A DNA stretch of 64,000 bases from Acinetobacter lwoffii (GTDB lineage Bacteria; Pseudomonadota; Gammaproteobacteria; Pseudomonadales; Moraxellaceae): positions 505,702 to 569,701 of the forward strand of contig NZ_CP059081.1 of NCBI RefSeq assembly GCF_015602705.1, given 5' to 3'. Every line of letters starts with the position of its first letter. Position 1 is the first letter of the stretch. The notes under the pieces are model-generated. The model searched no databases. It was not told the origin of the DNA and saw nothing but the letters and a program-made list of their open reading frames with translations. Shown piece after piece: positions 13,528-22,849 of this stretch. A program made the position numbers and the translations under genes.

Positions 13528-13562
13528 AAAAAATCCCAGATTAATGATCTGGGATTTTTTTT
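13528..13562. terminator. Terminator after yciA
   Basis: AAAATCCCAGAT-TAATG-ATCTGGGATTTTTTTT; it is flanked by A and T runs, so it can also stop the convergent DUF4442-like gene. Confidence 0.9.
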
Positions 13563-13575
13563 GTCTGTATTGATA

Positions 13576-14079
13576 TCAGGTCTGCTTCAATTGCTTTTTG
13601 GCAATCCAGGCCCAGAGCATCTCGCATTGAATCGGTGCTTCACCTGATTCATCACTTACCATAACATGAACCAGTGTTTCACCTTTGTCTGAACTTTGCA
13701 TAAGCCGTTGCTGTTCAGTAGTCAAGGTAGCAACTGCCGTCAGGGCACCTTTGGTCGGACGTTTAAAGTCTACTTTTAGACTCTTAATCAAAACCACTGC
13801 GCTATCCGGTACATTCATTGCGGTTACAAATCCTGTTGCTGTTTCTGCCAGCAGGGCCATTGCACATGCATGGATTTGTCCGATATGGTTCTGCATGGCT
13901 TTATGATTGGCCATACTTACTACCACTTTGGACGCACTCATTTCCTCATAACGAATCTTGGCAGAGCCGACCATCGGGACCACCCGGCCAAAAGTTTTAC
14001 TTAACAAAGCAGTACGAATGCCTTGCGGTAATCGTGCAGTGGCTTTGACTAATCTGGCTAATCGGTTGTTCTTTGCCAT
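13576..14079 (-). CDS. DUF4442/PaaI-like hot-dog thioesterase-family protein
   Basis: A 167-aa protein of the hot-dog fold, most like DUF4442 proteins (a PaaI-related thioesterase clan). The central helix segment AMQNHIGQIHACAMALLAE resembles the helix that carries the catalytic residue in PaaI enzymes. The frame is open back to 14145, but ATG 14079 is preceded by GAAGGA at proper spacing and avoids overlap with yajQ, so I place the start there. It follows yajQ on the same strand with a short gap. Thioesterase activity is inferred from the fold. Confidence 0.8.
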   Translation of the reverse strand: MAKNNRLARLVKATARLPQGIRTALLSKTFGRVVPMVGSAKIRYEEMSASKVVVSMANHKAMQNHIGQIHACAMALLAETATGFVTAMNVPDSAVVLIKSLKVDFKRPTKGALTAVATLTTEQQRLMQSSDKGETLVHVMVSDESGEAPIQCEMLWAWIAKKQLKQT

Positions 14080-14107
14080 AATTCCTTCTTCAAGACACAG
14101 GATGGTC

Positions 14108-14596
14108 TTAATCTTTAAAGTTATTGAACTGTAAAGGCAAACCAAATTGCTGTTCTTTCAAGAATGCCATTACTTGCTGCAAGGTATCGCGTTTTTTATC
14201 AGTCACACGAATCTTGTCGCCCTGAATAGAAGATTGCGCCTTAATCCCACTTTCTTTAATGGCTTTATTAATTTTTTTTGCGGTATCTGAGTCAAGACCA
14301 TCTTTAAGCTTGATGACCTGAATCACATTTTTGCCAGAAGCCGTCATTTTTTGTGGATCAAGCGCCTGAATATCGACTTTGCGTTTAAAGAAATGACTTT
14401 CCAGCATGCTATAGACTTGTTCACACTGGAAATCGCTTTCAGTCGAGATTTTGATTTCCTTGTTTTTTTCATTCAGTTCAATAGAAACGTCCTGACCACG
14501 GAAATCAAAGCGGGTCGCAATTTCTTTTTGGGTGTTTTGAACTGCATGATTTACTTCAAAAATTTCTAATTCAGAAACAATATCGAAAGAAGGCAT
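14108..14596 (-). CDS. yajQ: YajQ family nucleotide-binding protein
   Basis: A 162-aa DUF520/YajQ protein, full length. The family N-terminus MPSFDIVSELE and the conserved ATRFDFRGQDVSIEL are present, as is the C-terminal QGDKIRVTDKKRDTLQQVM. Members bind nucleic acid or nucleotides, and some bind cyclic di-GMP as effectors. It is probably cytoplasmic and co-transcribed with the downstream DUF4442-like gene. Confidence 0.95.
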   Translation of the reverse strand: MPSFDIVSELEIFEVNHAVQNTQKEIATRFDFRGQDVSIELNEKNKEIKISTESDFQCEQVYSMLESHFFKRKVDIQALDPQKMTASGKNVIQVIKLKDGLDSDTAKKINKAIKESGIKAQSSIQGDKIRVTDKKRDTLQQVMAFLKEQQFGLPLQFNNFKD

Positions 14597-14688
14597 AGTT
14601 TAGACCTTTACAAAGGGAAAGAATATCTGAGATGCTAGGGATGTTTTCTTCATTTGCCAAGTGTTGTTTTACATCAAAGGAGTGCGCA

Positions 14689-15003
14689 ATGATCCGTAAG
14701 CAAGAAATTACAACATTTGAGTTCCCAGAAAATGCAATTATCTGGGATGTACGCGATTCAAGTGCTTTTGCTGAAGCACACGTGAAAGGGGCGGTGAATC
14801 AGCCCATTAACGATCTTTCAGCAGAAAGCCTAACTCAGGTGTCAGCGGATCAACCCATTTACATCTTGTGTGGTGGGGGCAGTAAAGCTCCACGTGCTGC
14901 GGAAAAACTAGAGGGTTTTGACAGCTCACGTGAATATGTCATTCTGATGGGTGGTACTCGTGCTGCCCGTGATGCAGGCTTACCGCTTGAACAGGGTGTA
15001 TAA
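14689..15003 (+). CDS. Rhodanese-like domain protein
   Basis: A single rhodanese domain of 104 aa. The IIWDVRDSSAFAEAHVKGA segment contains the conserved D-R and the H-x3-A motif, and ILCGGGSKA carries the catalytic-type Cys loop. These proteins carry sulfane sulfur on the Cys. The frame is open from 14632, but ATG 14689 is preceded by AAAGGAG at good spacing and begins the conserved domain, so that start is used. It is divergent from yajQ. Confidence 0.85.
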   Translation: MIRKQEITTFEFPENAIIWDVRDSSAFAEAHVKGAVNQPINDLSAESLTQVSADQPIYILCGGGSKAPRAAEKLEGFDSSREYVILMGGTRAARDAGLPLEQGV

Positions 15004-15013
15004 GCATTCTGTC

Positions 15014-15041
15014 AAAAAAAAGCGCCGCAAGGCGCTTTTTT
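15014..15041 (+). terminator. Terminator after the rhodanese gene
   Basis: AAAAGCGCC-GCAA-GGCGCTTTTTT hairpin with a T run, 11 bp after the stop. Confidence 0.9.
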
Positions 15042-15060
15042 AATGGGTGAGATTTAATGC

Positions 15061-15165
15061 CTCCCAACCTCCCTTTTCTAAAGGGAGGAGCTACATCTAT
15101 TCTATTTATTCATAAAAGTAGAGAAAAGTCCCCCCTTTTTTAAAGGGGGATTTAGGGGGATTCAT
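15061..15165. repeat. Intergenic C/G-run palindromic repeats
   Basis: Two inverted repeats occur between the rhodanese gene and mnmC: CCTCCCTTTTCTAAAGGGAGG (about 15068-15088) and CCCCCCTTTTTTAAAGGGGG (about 15130-15149), the second followed by ATTTAGGGGGATT. Similar units recur at 63485-63620 near the other end of the window, so they belong to a dispersed family. Confidence 0.7.
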
Positions 15166-15177
15166 TCAAAATAGTAA

Positions 15178-17076
15178 TTAAATTTGTAGCTTAAAATACG
15201 GTTTCTTCATTTTCACTTTCTTTTGAAAACGGGTCACACTGAGTTTTTTTACTAAACTGGATGGCACCGGACAGGCTTCGCAGAGAATCTGGGCTACCAG
15301 AATTTCACTACAGAGCGGCGCAAACAGAAAGCCTTTAGAACCGAGACCAGCAAAGCTATAAACTTCCTCATCCGCTTTCATTTTACCCAGTAGGGGAAAA
15401 TAATCCTGACTTTGCGCGCGTACCGATGCACGACCTTGCCAGGTATCGGTAGAAGCTAATGACTGTGCATATTCTGGGAATACACTGTGGATCAATTCGT
15501 AGTTGTGTACATGGTCTTCTGCTAACACCTCGATATCATCTCGACCTGGATAGAAAGAAGCACCCAAGATCAGATGTTCAGCATCCAGCTGCATACAATA
15601 GCCACCGTAGCTATAGGCTGTATTTTGGCTTAAAGGTTGAGTTTTATTGTTGAGCCAACTGACCTGTCCACGAATCGGTTTCAGAGCCGGATAATCTGCA
15701 AAGAATTGTGTTGTATCTCGCGCAGTACAGACAATCACATGATCAAATTCACCTAGATCCTGTTCATCTGAAAATAGCTGAGGTTTTATAGTAGCTTCAA
15801 TATGGCTAATTTTGGCCTGTTGATATCGGATATTTACATTCTGTAGAATTTCATCACGCAATTGAGGCGGTGAAACCACACCAGCTTCTAACAGTTTTAA
15901 ACTTGGAAATTCGGTTTGAACCTCTTGATCTTCTGTATCTTTTACAGTAAGAATTTTTTCAGGATATTCATCTGCCAATCCTAAAAGCTGTTCAGGATTT
16001 TTTAAGGCGAACTGATTCACCTGAATCGGGCGGAAAGCTTTAAATTTTTGATAATGATTTAAGGCATGTTGCCAGGCCAAGGTCATCAGATGTTCAGCAC
16101 TTTGCTCAACTGGACAGAGTTTGGGATTGAGCAAAGCCAGTGGATTGCCAGAACCTCCGGAGAGGGGCGCTGACTGGTCGTAGATCGTGACTTGATGACC
16201 GCGTTGAGCGAATGCCCATGCGCTACTTAAACCACCGATTCCAGCGCCAATCACAGCGATTTGACGAGGTCTGATATTGGTCTTTGTATCTCGCTCAGTT
16301 TTTTTTTGAGTTGTTTCCTGCGCTGAAGATGGGTTGCTTTCCTCAGCCGGATTCCAGATCGCTTTCAGCATTTCACGCTTATGCTTAAAACCACGTGGGC
16401 GGGAAATTGAAATCCCATGATTTTTTAAGCCACGTTTTAAGACGCCAGCAACACTGAAAGAGGCGAAAGTGGTACCGATCTCGGATAAACGTACAATATT
16501 ATTTAAAACATTTTCTTCCCACATGTCTGGATTGCAGGAAGGCGCAAAACCATCCAGGAACCAAGCGTTCACCGGCGCAGTTTTTTCAATTACCGGGAAA
16601 ACATCATGTGCATCACCCAGCCATAGATCCAGACTGAATCGCTCTTCAGGAAAACTGAGACGATGACAGCCGGCAATTGGCATCGGATATTGAGAGATGA
16701 GTTGATGAGCTAAAGGCTTGAGTTCTGGCCAGGCATTTAAGGCTCGAATCAGATCGGTTTTAGAAAGAGGGAATTTTTCAACTGAAATCGCATGCAGATG
16801 ACTGTGATTGTCCGGACGCACCTGTTGCCAGAGCTGCCACAGGGCCAGAATATTTAAACCAGTACCAAAACCCGTTTCACCGACACAGAAATATTCAAAA
16901 GGTTTTAAATCTGCCAGACGCGTACTGAGATCATTGCCATTTAAAAAGACATGCCGGGTTTCCAGCAAGCCATTGTCTTTGGAAAAATACACATCACCAA
17001 ATTGCTTGGATACAGGCACATCAATACCATCCACCAATTGCCAATCCAGATCAGCAGTTTGAATTGCGTGTGACAA
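15178..17076 (-). CDS. mnmC: Bifunctional tRNA mnm5s2U34 modification enzyme MnmC
   Basis: A 632-aa fusion, normal length for MnmC. Residues 1 to about 240 form the SAM-dependent methyltransferase half: GETGFGTGLNILALW is the SAM loop and NAWFLDGFAPSCNPDMW is the DUF752-type motif. After a charged linker (about 245-270), an FAD-dependent oxidoreductase half begins with IAVIGAGIGGLSSAWAFAQ and ends with FAGLGSKGFLFAPLCSEIL. The FAD half removes the carboxymethyl group from cmnm5 uridine at tRNA wobble position 34 and the methyltransferase half then adds a methyl group, completing mnm5(s2)U. Confidence 0.95.
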   Translation of the reverse strand: MSHAIQTADLDWQLVDGIDVPVSKQFGDVYFSKDNGLLETRHVFLNGNDLSTRLADLKPFEYFCVGETGFGTGLNILALWQLWQQVRPDNHSHLHAISVEKFPLSKTDLIRALNAWPELKPLAHQLISQYPMPIAGCHRLSFPEERFSLDLWLGDAHDVFPVIEKTAPVNAWFLDGFAPSCNPDMWEENVLNNIVRLSEIGTTFASFSVAGVLKRGLKNHGISISRPRGFKHKREMLKAIWNPAEESNPSSAQETTQKKTERDTKTNIRPRQIAVIGAGIGGLSSAWAFAQRGHQVTIYDQSAPLSGGSGNPLALLNPKLCPVEQSAEHLMTLAWQHALNHYQKFKAFRPIQVNQFALKNPEQLLGLADEYPEKILTVKDTEDQEVQTEFPSLKLLEAGVVSPPQLRDEILQNVNIRYQQAKISHIEATIKPQLFSDEQDLGEFDHVIVCTARDTTQFFADYPALKPIRGQVSWLNNKTQPLSQNTAYSYGGYCMQLDAEHLILGASFYPGRDDIEVLAEDHVHNYELIHSVFPEYAQSLASTDTWQGRASVRAQSQDYFPLLGKMKADEEVYSFAGLGSKGFLFAPLCSEILVAQILCEACPVPSSLVKKLSVTRFQKKVKMKKPYFKLQI

Positions 17077-17115
17077 AACGGGTACAACCTTAAAGATATC
17101 GGGAAGGGCTATAGC

Positions 17116-17625
17116 TTACCATTGACGGCGACGTTTGGTATAAACATAGCTCGCGATCAGGAAGCCGAGCAATACCCCCACAGCCAGGGTTGCAGCGCCG
17201 TAGAGGAACATCTGGGCACTGCGTTCGCTTTGCAGTACCTGTACCTGAACCCCTAGATTGTCATTCTTGAGCTGCAATTCCTGATTTTGCGATAGTGCTT
17301 CCAGATTGGCTTTTTCCAGTTGCTGCAAACGGGTGGCCTGATCTTTGACTAAGGCTTTTACCTTGGCATCTTGCTGGGCTTTGAGCTTGGCGATTTCTTC
17401 TGCGGTTAACGGTTTATTTTCAGCAGGTGTCACCGATTGGGCAGAAGACGCTACGGCAGGAATAATGGCAGGTTTCGGCGTAGACTGGGTTTGGACAGTC
17501 ACTGCTGTCCCTTGAGGTTGTGCTGTCTGATTTCCCTGAGTCACAGGAGCAGGCGCAACTTCGACTGCCCATACTGGAGAAATCATAAAACATAGGCCAA
17601 TGATACTGGCAGTAACAACACGCAT
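17116..17625 (-). CDS. Exported coiled-coil protein with C-terminal membrane anchor
   Basis: A 169-aa protein of no family I can name. The signal peptide (1 to about 20, ending VWA) is followed by a Pro/Gln/Thr-rich low-complexity stretch (about 22-70). A predicted coiled coil comes next (about 72-135, rich in A/K/L/E/Q; ATRLQQLEKANLEALSQNQ). A single hydrophobic span near the C-terminus ends in KRRRQW, placing the tail in the cytoplasm. A periplasmic coiled coil tethered to the inner membrane is inferred. It lies between the YciI gene and mnmC on the same strand. Confidence 0.7.
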   Translation of the reverse strand: MRVVTASIIGLCFMISPVWAVEVAPAPVTQGNQTAQPQGTAVTVQTQSTPKPAIIPAVASSAQSVTPAENKPLTAEEIAKLKAQQDAKVKALVKDQATRLQQLEKANLEALSQNQELQLKNDNLGVQVQVLQSERSAQMFLYGAATLAVGVLLGFLIASYVYTKRRRQW

Positions 17626-17630
17626 GAACC

Positions 17631-17933
17631 TTATCCTTGAGGGAATGCTTTATTGAATGGTTTGACATCGATGTGTTCGTACACCCCTTCTTTTAAGAAA
17701 GGTTCATCCTGTAGCCATGTATCCAGCGCTTCACGACTGTCAAAATCGACAATAATGGTACTGCCATAAAAACCGGCCTGTGGATTGGCTGGATCTTTAG
17801 GCATGGCACCTGCAACAATCAGGCGACCTTCAGCATTTAACTGTTCCAGACGTGCAAGATGTTGTGGACGAATCGCGAGGCGTTTTTCAACTGTACCTTC
17901 CCGATCGGTACAGCTAACGACGAATAATGGCAT
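17631..17933 (-). CDS. YciI family protein
   Basis: A 100-aa YciI-like protein. MPLFVVSCTDREG begins the ferredoxin-like fold. R-x2-HLARL and GAMPKDP carry the residues typical of the family, followed by DPFL-like DEPFLKEGVYE. The frame extends back to 17996, but ATG 17933 matches the family start. It is cytoplasmic and of uncertain biochemical role. It is immediately downstream of yciB, as in many gammaproteobacteria. Confidence 0.9.
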   Translation of the reverse strand: MPLFVVSCTDREGTVEKRLAIRPQHLARLEQLNAEGRLIVAGAMPKDPANPQAGFYGSTIIVDFDSREALDTWLQDEPFLKEGVYEHIDVKPFNKAFPQG

Positions 17934-17961
17934 GATGACTCTCAATCGTTTGTAGTTGGAC

Positions 17962-18573
17962 TTATTCAGCGGTCTTAAAGTATTTGCGCAATACAATAAA
18001 CTGAATAATGATAAAGGAAAACATCACGATCATGTCACCGAATGCGGTAAATTCGCCCCAATATTTTCCATCCATCCACAAATAGGCGAAAAAGGTATGC
18101 AGAAATGACATCAGTACGAACATGGCAACCCAAGCATAGTTCAGCTTGAACCAGCCTTTTTCGCTTAGATTGAATACTGGACCAAATAACCGCTGGATCA
18201 GAGGCTTTTTATCCTTGCTAAACCAAGGGGATAAGAAAAAGACACCTGCAAAGACCAGATTCAATAACACGGCTTTCAGACGAATATAGAAATCATCGCT
18301 GAGGATCAGAGTGATGCCACCAAAAATCACCGTCATAAACAAGACAATCCATTGCTGCTTGTCCAGACGGAATTTTTGTATGACAAATAACGCACCATAG
18401 ACGACCAACATGGAAATAATCAGACCTGTGGTTGCAACAAGAATATTATTATTGTCGACACCCCCCGCAGAACCGATCAATTGCAGCAATTGATGGTCAG
18501 TGTCTTTTGGATCTACAGTTTTATATAAATAAAAGAAAATAATGAGTGGCACAAAGTCTAAAAGTGCTTTCAT
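17962..18573 (-). CDS. yciB: Inner membrane septation protein YciB/IspZ
   Basis: A 203-aa multi-pass membrane protein beginning MKALLDFVPLIIFFYLYK, the hallmark start of YciB (intracellular septation protein A). About five or six hydrophobic spans follow, with the conserved LNLVFAGVFFLSPWF-like and NYAWVAMF segments. The frame opens at 18642, but ATG 18573 gives the family start. YciB is linked to cell-envelope integrity and septation. It is divergently arranged with rnm across a 44-bp gap and followed by YciI. Confidence 0.93.
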   Translation of the reverse strand: MKALLDFVPLIIFFYLYKTVDPKDTDHQLLQLIGSAGGVDNNNILVATTGLIISMLVVYGALFVIQKFRLDKQQWIVLFMTVIFGGITLILSDDFYIRLKAVLLNLVFAGVFFLSPWFSKDKKPLIQRLFGPVFNLSEKGWFKLNYAWVAMFVLMSFLHTFFAYLWMDGKYWGEFTAFGDMIVMFSFIIIQFIVLRKYFKTAE

Positions 18574-18617
18574 GTTAGAGTATCTAAATCTGATCAAATA
18601 AATGTCATAGTATAGAG

Positions 18618-19469
18618 ATGCACGGCGTAGATTTACATACACATAGTAATATTTCTGATGGAACTTTCAGTCCTCAGCAATTGGTCGAAGCGGCTGTGGA
18701 AAAACTTGTCCATACTTTGGCCCTGACGGATCATGACACCATGGACGGTTTGGTATTGGCGGAAGAAGCTGCCAAAAATCATGAGATTAAGATCATTTCC
18801 GGGGTGGAAATATCCAGCCAATGGTCACGTCCTGCCACCAAGAAAAACTATGGCGTGCATATCGTCGCGCTAAATATGCAAAATCCTGAGCCTTTACAAA
18901 AAGCCCTCAATCAGCAAAAGAAAATCCGGGCTGAACGTTCTAAACAGATTTGTGATCTGCTGGTTCCTTTAATTGGTGAAGATATTTATGCTGATGTACT
19001 GGTCAAAGTCGACCATATCCCTGATCGGGTGACACGGACCCATATTGCCAAAACGCTGGTAGAAAAGGGGATTGTGACGCGTCCGCAACAGGCTTTTGAT
19101 AAATACATCAAGGAAGGTAAGAAAGCCTATGTCAAATTTGATGGCTTGAGTCTGGAAGATACCATTCAGGTAATTCATGAAAGTGGCGGCTTCGCCGTGC
19201 TGGCACATCCGACCAAATATGATTTATCTGCGACCAATATTCGCTACCTGATCGAGATCTTTGCCAAGTTCGGTGGAGATGCCGTCGAGCTGCCACCGGC
19301 GATTGAACCAAGTTTCACCCGGCAGATGGTGGATCGAATGATTACTGAATATGATCTTAAAGTTTCGATTGGCAGTGATTTTCATGGCGATCACATGCCC
19401 TGGATTAAACTGGGCAATGTCCCGAGTCTTAAACCGGGGCAGGTCGGGATTTGGGAGAGTTTTGTTTAG
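18618..19469 (+). CDS. rnm: PHP-domain 5'-3' exoribonuclease RNase AM (YciV/TrpH)
   Basis: A 283-aa PHP-family phosphoesterase. The metal-binding motifs are DLHTHSNISDG (residues 5-15), LTDHDTMDG (about 41-49), GVEIS, LAHPTKYD and the late IGSDFHGDHM, in the order expected for the polymerase and histidinol phosphatase fold. It corresponds to YciV, shown in E. coli to be a 5'-3' exonuclease that matures rRNA 5' ends. Its place beside yciB and yciI matches the conserved neighbourhood. Confidence 0.92.
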   Translation: MHGVDLHTHSNISDGTFSPQQLVEAAVEKLVHTLALTDHDTMDGLVLAEEAAKNHEIKIISGVEISSQWSRPATKKNYGVHIVALNMQNPEPLQKALNQQKKIRAERSKQICDLLVPLIGEDIYADVLVKVDHIPDRVTRTHIAKTLVEKGIVTRPQQAFDKYIKEGKKAYVKFDGLSLEDTIQVIHESGGFAVLAHPTKYDLSATNIRYLIEIFAKFGGDAVELPPAIEPSFTRQMVDRMITEYDLKVSIGSDFHGDHMPWIKLGNVPSLKPGQVGIWESFV

Positions 19470-19553
19470 TCATTCCTTTACCTCGATCTTTTTCATTTGA
19501 GAGAAGATTTTCCCTTCGCTACTAATAACAAAGGGCGAGGAGAGAATTATAAA

Positions 19554-20465
19554 TTAAAGCAAATTATGATCTTGAGCCTGAATCGGTGGTGGCGTCGGTT
19601 TACCTAAAGTCCCTAACAGTTCAATTTCAATCGTACGTACCATCGAGTCCAGCGGCAAGTCATTACTCTGAGTACCAAAAGGCTCTTCAATTTCCGAACT
19701 TAGAGCATCTAATCCTAAAAAGGTATAAGCCAAAATTCCAACCAGTAAAGGCGTAAACAGACCAAGCGTTGAACCTAAACTAAAAGGTAAAATAAAACAG
19801 AAAAAATAGACGGTACGATTGAGCAAGACCGAATAGGCAAAAGGCAAAGGCGTTGTTGCAATCCGGTCACAACCAGTCTGGACAATACTTAGTTCTGCTA
19901 CATGATTATTCATCTGCATATAGATGATGTCGGAGATTTCACCTTCTTTGAGCGCCTGCATTAACTCCCATTGAATCAGGCTTAAGGTATATTGCGGCGC
20001 ATTGGCCTGCTGATAGAGCTGGGTCACAGCCTGCTGGCTCATGCCGCTGGTTTCCACAAGTTCCGTCGGATTGGCTGTCTGATGGCGTAGCCGGTCACGG
20101 AGGACATTGGCAAAGACAATCACATGCTGAATTACACGTTCACGGCGACCTTGAGACAGCATCCGGCAATCACGGTCAAAATGACGTGAATTGGCAATCA
20201 AAATGCCCCAAAGTTTGCGCGCTTCCCACCAGCGGTCATAACAGGCCGAGTTCTTAAATCCGAGAAAGATCGACAGTACCACTCCAATCAGGGTAAAGCC
20301 GACCAGGGGTAATTCTGGAAAATGAAAATAACCAATATGTGACAAGCCACCGATGATGGCTGACATCAGCATCACTACGCCTAAAGGTGGCAAAACTTTA
20401 GGTAAAATCGTCCCCCGCCAAGAAAACAGCAGTTTAAAAACAGTCGGCTGGTCACGTACGATCAT
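19554..20465 (-). CDS. Bestrophin-family (YneE-like) membrane protein
   Basis: A 303-aa bestrophin/UPF0187 protein. It shows the RFP-TM-type segment FLGFKNSACYDRWWEARKLWG with the characteristic D-R-W-W-E. The first two membrane spans lie at about 20-65 and a further hydrophobic pair at about 205-250. A C-terminal region near 255-275 carries a conserved EIEEPFG, the anion-channel family signature. Prokaryotic members are pentameric ion channels. Ion selectivity cannot be read from sequence. Confidence 0.9.
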   Translation of the reverse strand: MIVRDQPTVFKLLFSWRGTILPKVLPPLGVVMLMSAIIGGLSHIGYFHFPELPLVGFTLIGVVLSIFLGFKNSACYDRWWEARKLWGILIANSRHFDRDCRMLSQGRRERVIQHVIVFANVLRDRLRHQTANPTELVETSGMSQQAVTQLYQQANAPQYTLSLIQWELMQALKEGEISDIIYMQMNNHVAELSIVQTGCDRIATTPLPFAYSVLLNRTVYFFCFILPFSLGSTLGLFTPLLVGILAYTFLGLDALSSEIEEPFGTQSNDLPLDSMVRTIEIELLGTLGKPTPPPIQAQDHNLL

Positions 20466-20530
20466 TTATTGGAATCATCACAATTTTTTTCATGATCTTG
20501 TGGAGTTGTGCCTGCTTTGTCAAGTGCTAT

Positions 20531-21232
20531 TCAATACTGCATTTCCGGTTTGATGAGTTGCTGCTCAGCAAAGGAAAAGCTGCCCTCCAAAGCAATGATG
20601 CAATGGTCGATTAAATGGATATCTACCAGCTGGCAAGCCTGTTGAATCTGGCGGGTCAATGCCAGGTCAGCCTTGGATGGAGAGGGCCGACCCAGCGGAT
20701 GATTATGTGCAATGACAATTGAGGTTGCCTGCTGGCTAATGGCATAACGTAGCAATTGATTAATAGAAATATCACATGCATTGATGGAGCCATAAAACAG
20801 TTTTTTAAAGGCAATTTTTCTTAAACTGGCATCCAGACACAGCACGGCAAACACTTCCTGAGTTTCACCGAGCAGTTCAAAACGTAAGTAATCTCTCAAC
20901 CGCTTGGAATTGGTAAGTTCCAGTGCATCCTGTTTCAGGTGCTCGGCTATGTAACGCCGTCCCAGTTCCTTGACGGCCATCAGTTGGGTATATTTACTGA
21001 TGCCCATGCCATGAAACTGGCTGACTTCCTGTAAAGGTGCATCGAGCAACGCAGTCAAATGACCAAAATGTTGAATCAGCAATCGCGCCAGATCAACTGC
21101 CGAATGTTGCTGGGAACCCGAACGCAGAAAGATGGCTAGTAGCTCGGCATCGGACAGACTTTCTGCACCATATTGAATTAAGCGTTCTCGCGGCCGTTCT
21201 TGTTCCGGCCAGTTTTTAATAGAAAATTGCAT
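20531..21232 (-). CDS. radC: RadC/YicR family JAB-domain protein
   Basis: A 233-aa RadC-like protein. The N-terminal helix-hairpin-helix (GAESLSDAELLAIFLRSG) is followed by a JAB1/MPN-like metalloprotease-fold domain with the motif HNHPLGRPSPSKAD, the His-x-His...Asp zinc site. The original DNA-repair assignment has been withdrawn for this family in E. coli, and the role is unresolved. It is divergent from coaBC. Confidence 0.92.
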   Translation of the reverse strand: MQFSIKNWPEQERPRERLIQYGAESLSDAELLAIFLRSGSQQHSAVDLARLLIQHFGHLTALLDAPLQEVSQFHGMGISKYTQLMAVKELGRRYIAEHLKQDALELTNSKRLRDYLRFELLGETQEVFAVLCLDASLRKIAFKKLFYGSINACDISINQLLRYAISQQATSIVIAHNHPLGRPSPSKADLALTRQIQQACQLVDIHLIDHCIIALEGSFSFAEQQLIKPEMQY

Positions 21233-21345
21233 AGTTATTAGACTTATTTATTATGAATTATCAGTTTTCCCGCAAGCCGATCTCTTGGGAATGCGATTAT
21301 TTAATGCTATTGTGAGCCCCACTGCAACAGCAAGGTAATCTGTTC

Positions 21346-22620
21346 GTGAGCTTTGATCTAAGTGTAATTCCTCATAAAAATATCATTTTGGCCGTCACTG
21401 GCGGTATTGCTGCCTATAAAAGTGCAATTTTGGTCCGCCGTCTGAAAGATGCCGGATTTGATGTGCGGGTCGTCATGACTCACGGTGCACAGGCTTTTAT
21501 TACACCTTTAACCTTTCAAGCCTTATCGGGCAATCCCGTACATACTGAATTGCTGGATACTGAAGCAGAAGCCGGCATGGGTCATATTGAGCTGGCACGC
21601 TGGGCGGATCTGGTGCTGGTAGCACCGGCCAGCTGTGACACCTTGGCAAAGTTTGCCGCAGGTTTGGCTGATGATCTCTTAAGTACTCTCTATCTGGCAA
21701 CAAAAGCGCCGGTCTGGGTGGCACCCGCCATGAACCAGCAAATGTGGGCGGCGAAAGCAACGCAGCGTAATCTTGCGACACTGATCGAAGACGGTGTGCA
21801 TGTGATCATGCCGGACGCAGGATCACAGGCTTGTGGTGATGTAGGTTTGGGCCGGATGCCTGAGCCGGAAGATTTAGCGCATCAGGTAACCGAATATTTC
21901 CATAAAGCCCAACGTGCGATTGCGGAAAAATTTGGCCTGCTTGCTGGTAAACAAGTCACGATTACCGCAGGCCCGACCCGCGAAGCGATTGATCCAGTGC
22001 GTTATATTTCCAATCACAGTACCGGAAAAATGGGCTTTGCATTGGCTGCCGCCTGTTATGCAGCAGGGGCAAATGTCACCTTGATTGCAGGGCCGGTCAG
22101 TCTGGATACCCCAAATGGCGTAAAACGTAAGAATGTTTCTTCTGCCGTACAAATGCTGAATGAAAGCATGCAGATGCTGGAAAATGGTTGCGATATCTTT
22201 ATTGCGACAGCTGCAGTAGCCGATTACCGTGTGGCAGAAGTAGCCGAGCATAAAATCAAGAAAGCTGGTGATGAACTGAATGTAGCCTTGGTGAAAAATC
22301 CAGATATTGTCGCGACCATTGCCCAGCAGGAAAAACGTCCATTTATGGTCGGATTTGCTGCAGAAACCCGCAATATTGAAGAATATGCTGCTGGAAAGCT
22401 GGTCGCGAAAAAGCTGGATATGATTGCCTGCAATGATGTTTCACGTGCAGATATTGGTTTTGCTTCGGATGAAAATGCCATGACAGTATTCTTTGCCGAG
22501 CATTATCAGCTAGACAAACGTGATCTGGAAAAAGCCTCCAAGCAGGAGATTGCCCAGCAGTTGATCGAAGCTATTCATGATGCCCTGTATCGTGATCCAT
22601 CCAGTGATGATGATTTTTAA
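21346..22620 (+). CDS. coaBC: Bifunctional CoaBC (phosphopantothenoylcysteine decarboxylase/synthase)
   Basis: A 424-aa bifunctional coenzyme A biosynthesis enzyme. The N-terminal CoaC flavoprotein half has VTGGIAAYKSAILVRRL, the PAMNQQMW motif and the active-site Cys in ACGDVGLGRM. The C-terminal CoaB half has TAGPTREAIDPVRYISNHST and the AAAVADYR and KIKK motifs for CTP-dependent ligation. It converts 4'-phosphopantothenate and cysteine to 4'-phosphopantetheine. The start is GTG 21346, with AAGG upstream. It ends at a strong terminator. Confidence 0.96.
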   Translation: MSFDLSVIPHKNIILAVTGGIAAYKSAILVRRLKDAGFDVRVVMTHGAQAFITPLTFQALSGNPVHTELLDTEAEAGMGHIELARWADLVLVAPASCDTLAKFAAGLADDLLSTLYLATKAPVWVAPAMNQQMWAAKATQRNLATLIEDGVHVIMPDAGSQACGDVGLGRMPEPEDLAHQVTEYFHKAQRAIAEKFGLLAGKQVTITAGPTREAIDPVRYISNHSTGKMGFALAAACYAAGANVTLIAGPVSLDTPNGVKRKNVSSAVQMLNESMQMLENGCDIFIATAAVADYRVAEVAEHKIKKAGDELNVALVKNPDIVATIAQQEKRPFMVGFAAETRNIEEYAAGKLVAKKLDMIACNDVSRADIGFASDENAMTVFFAEHYQLDKRDLEKASKQEIAQQLIEAIHDALYRDPSSDDDF

Positions 22621-22634
22621 AATGATCTGTATCG

Positions 22635-22665
22635 AAAAAACCCTGAATCCATCAGGGTTTTTTTA
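22635..22665 (+). terminator. Terminator after coaBC
   Basis: AAAAACCCTGA-ATCCA-TCAGGGTTTTTTT hairpin. Confidence 0.9.
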
Positions 22666-22849
22666 TAGCTGATTTTTTATCATTAATTCAAAAAAACTAT
22701 AGAAACCATAAATATTTAGTCTTAATCGAAGCGCTGTTTGTTTATTGTTTTTGCAAAAAAGCATAAAATGGGTCACAGAATAAGCAAAGATAAAAATACT
22801 GTATATATCGGCTATAAGCAGGAAGTGGAAAGAAAAAAGAGGGGGCGCT

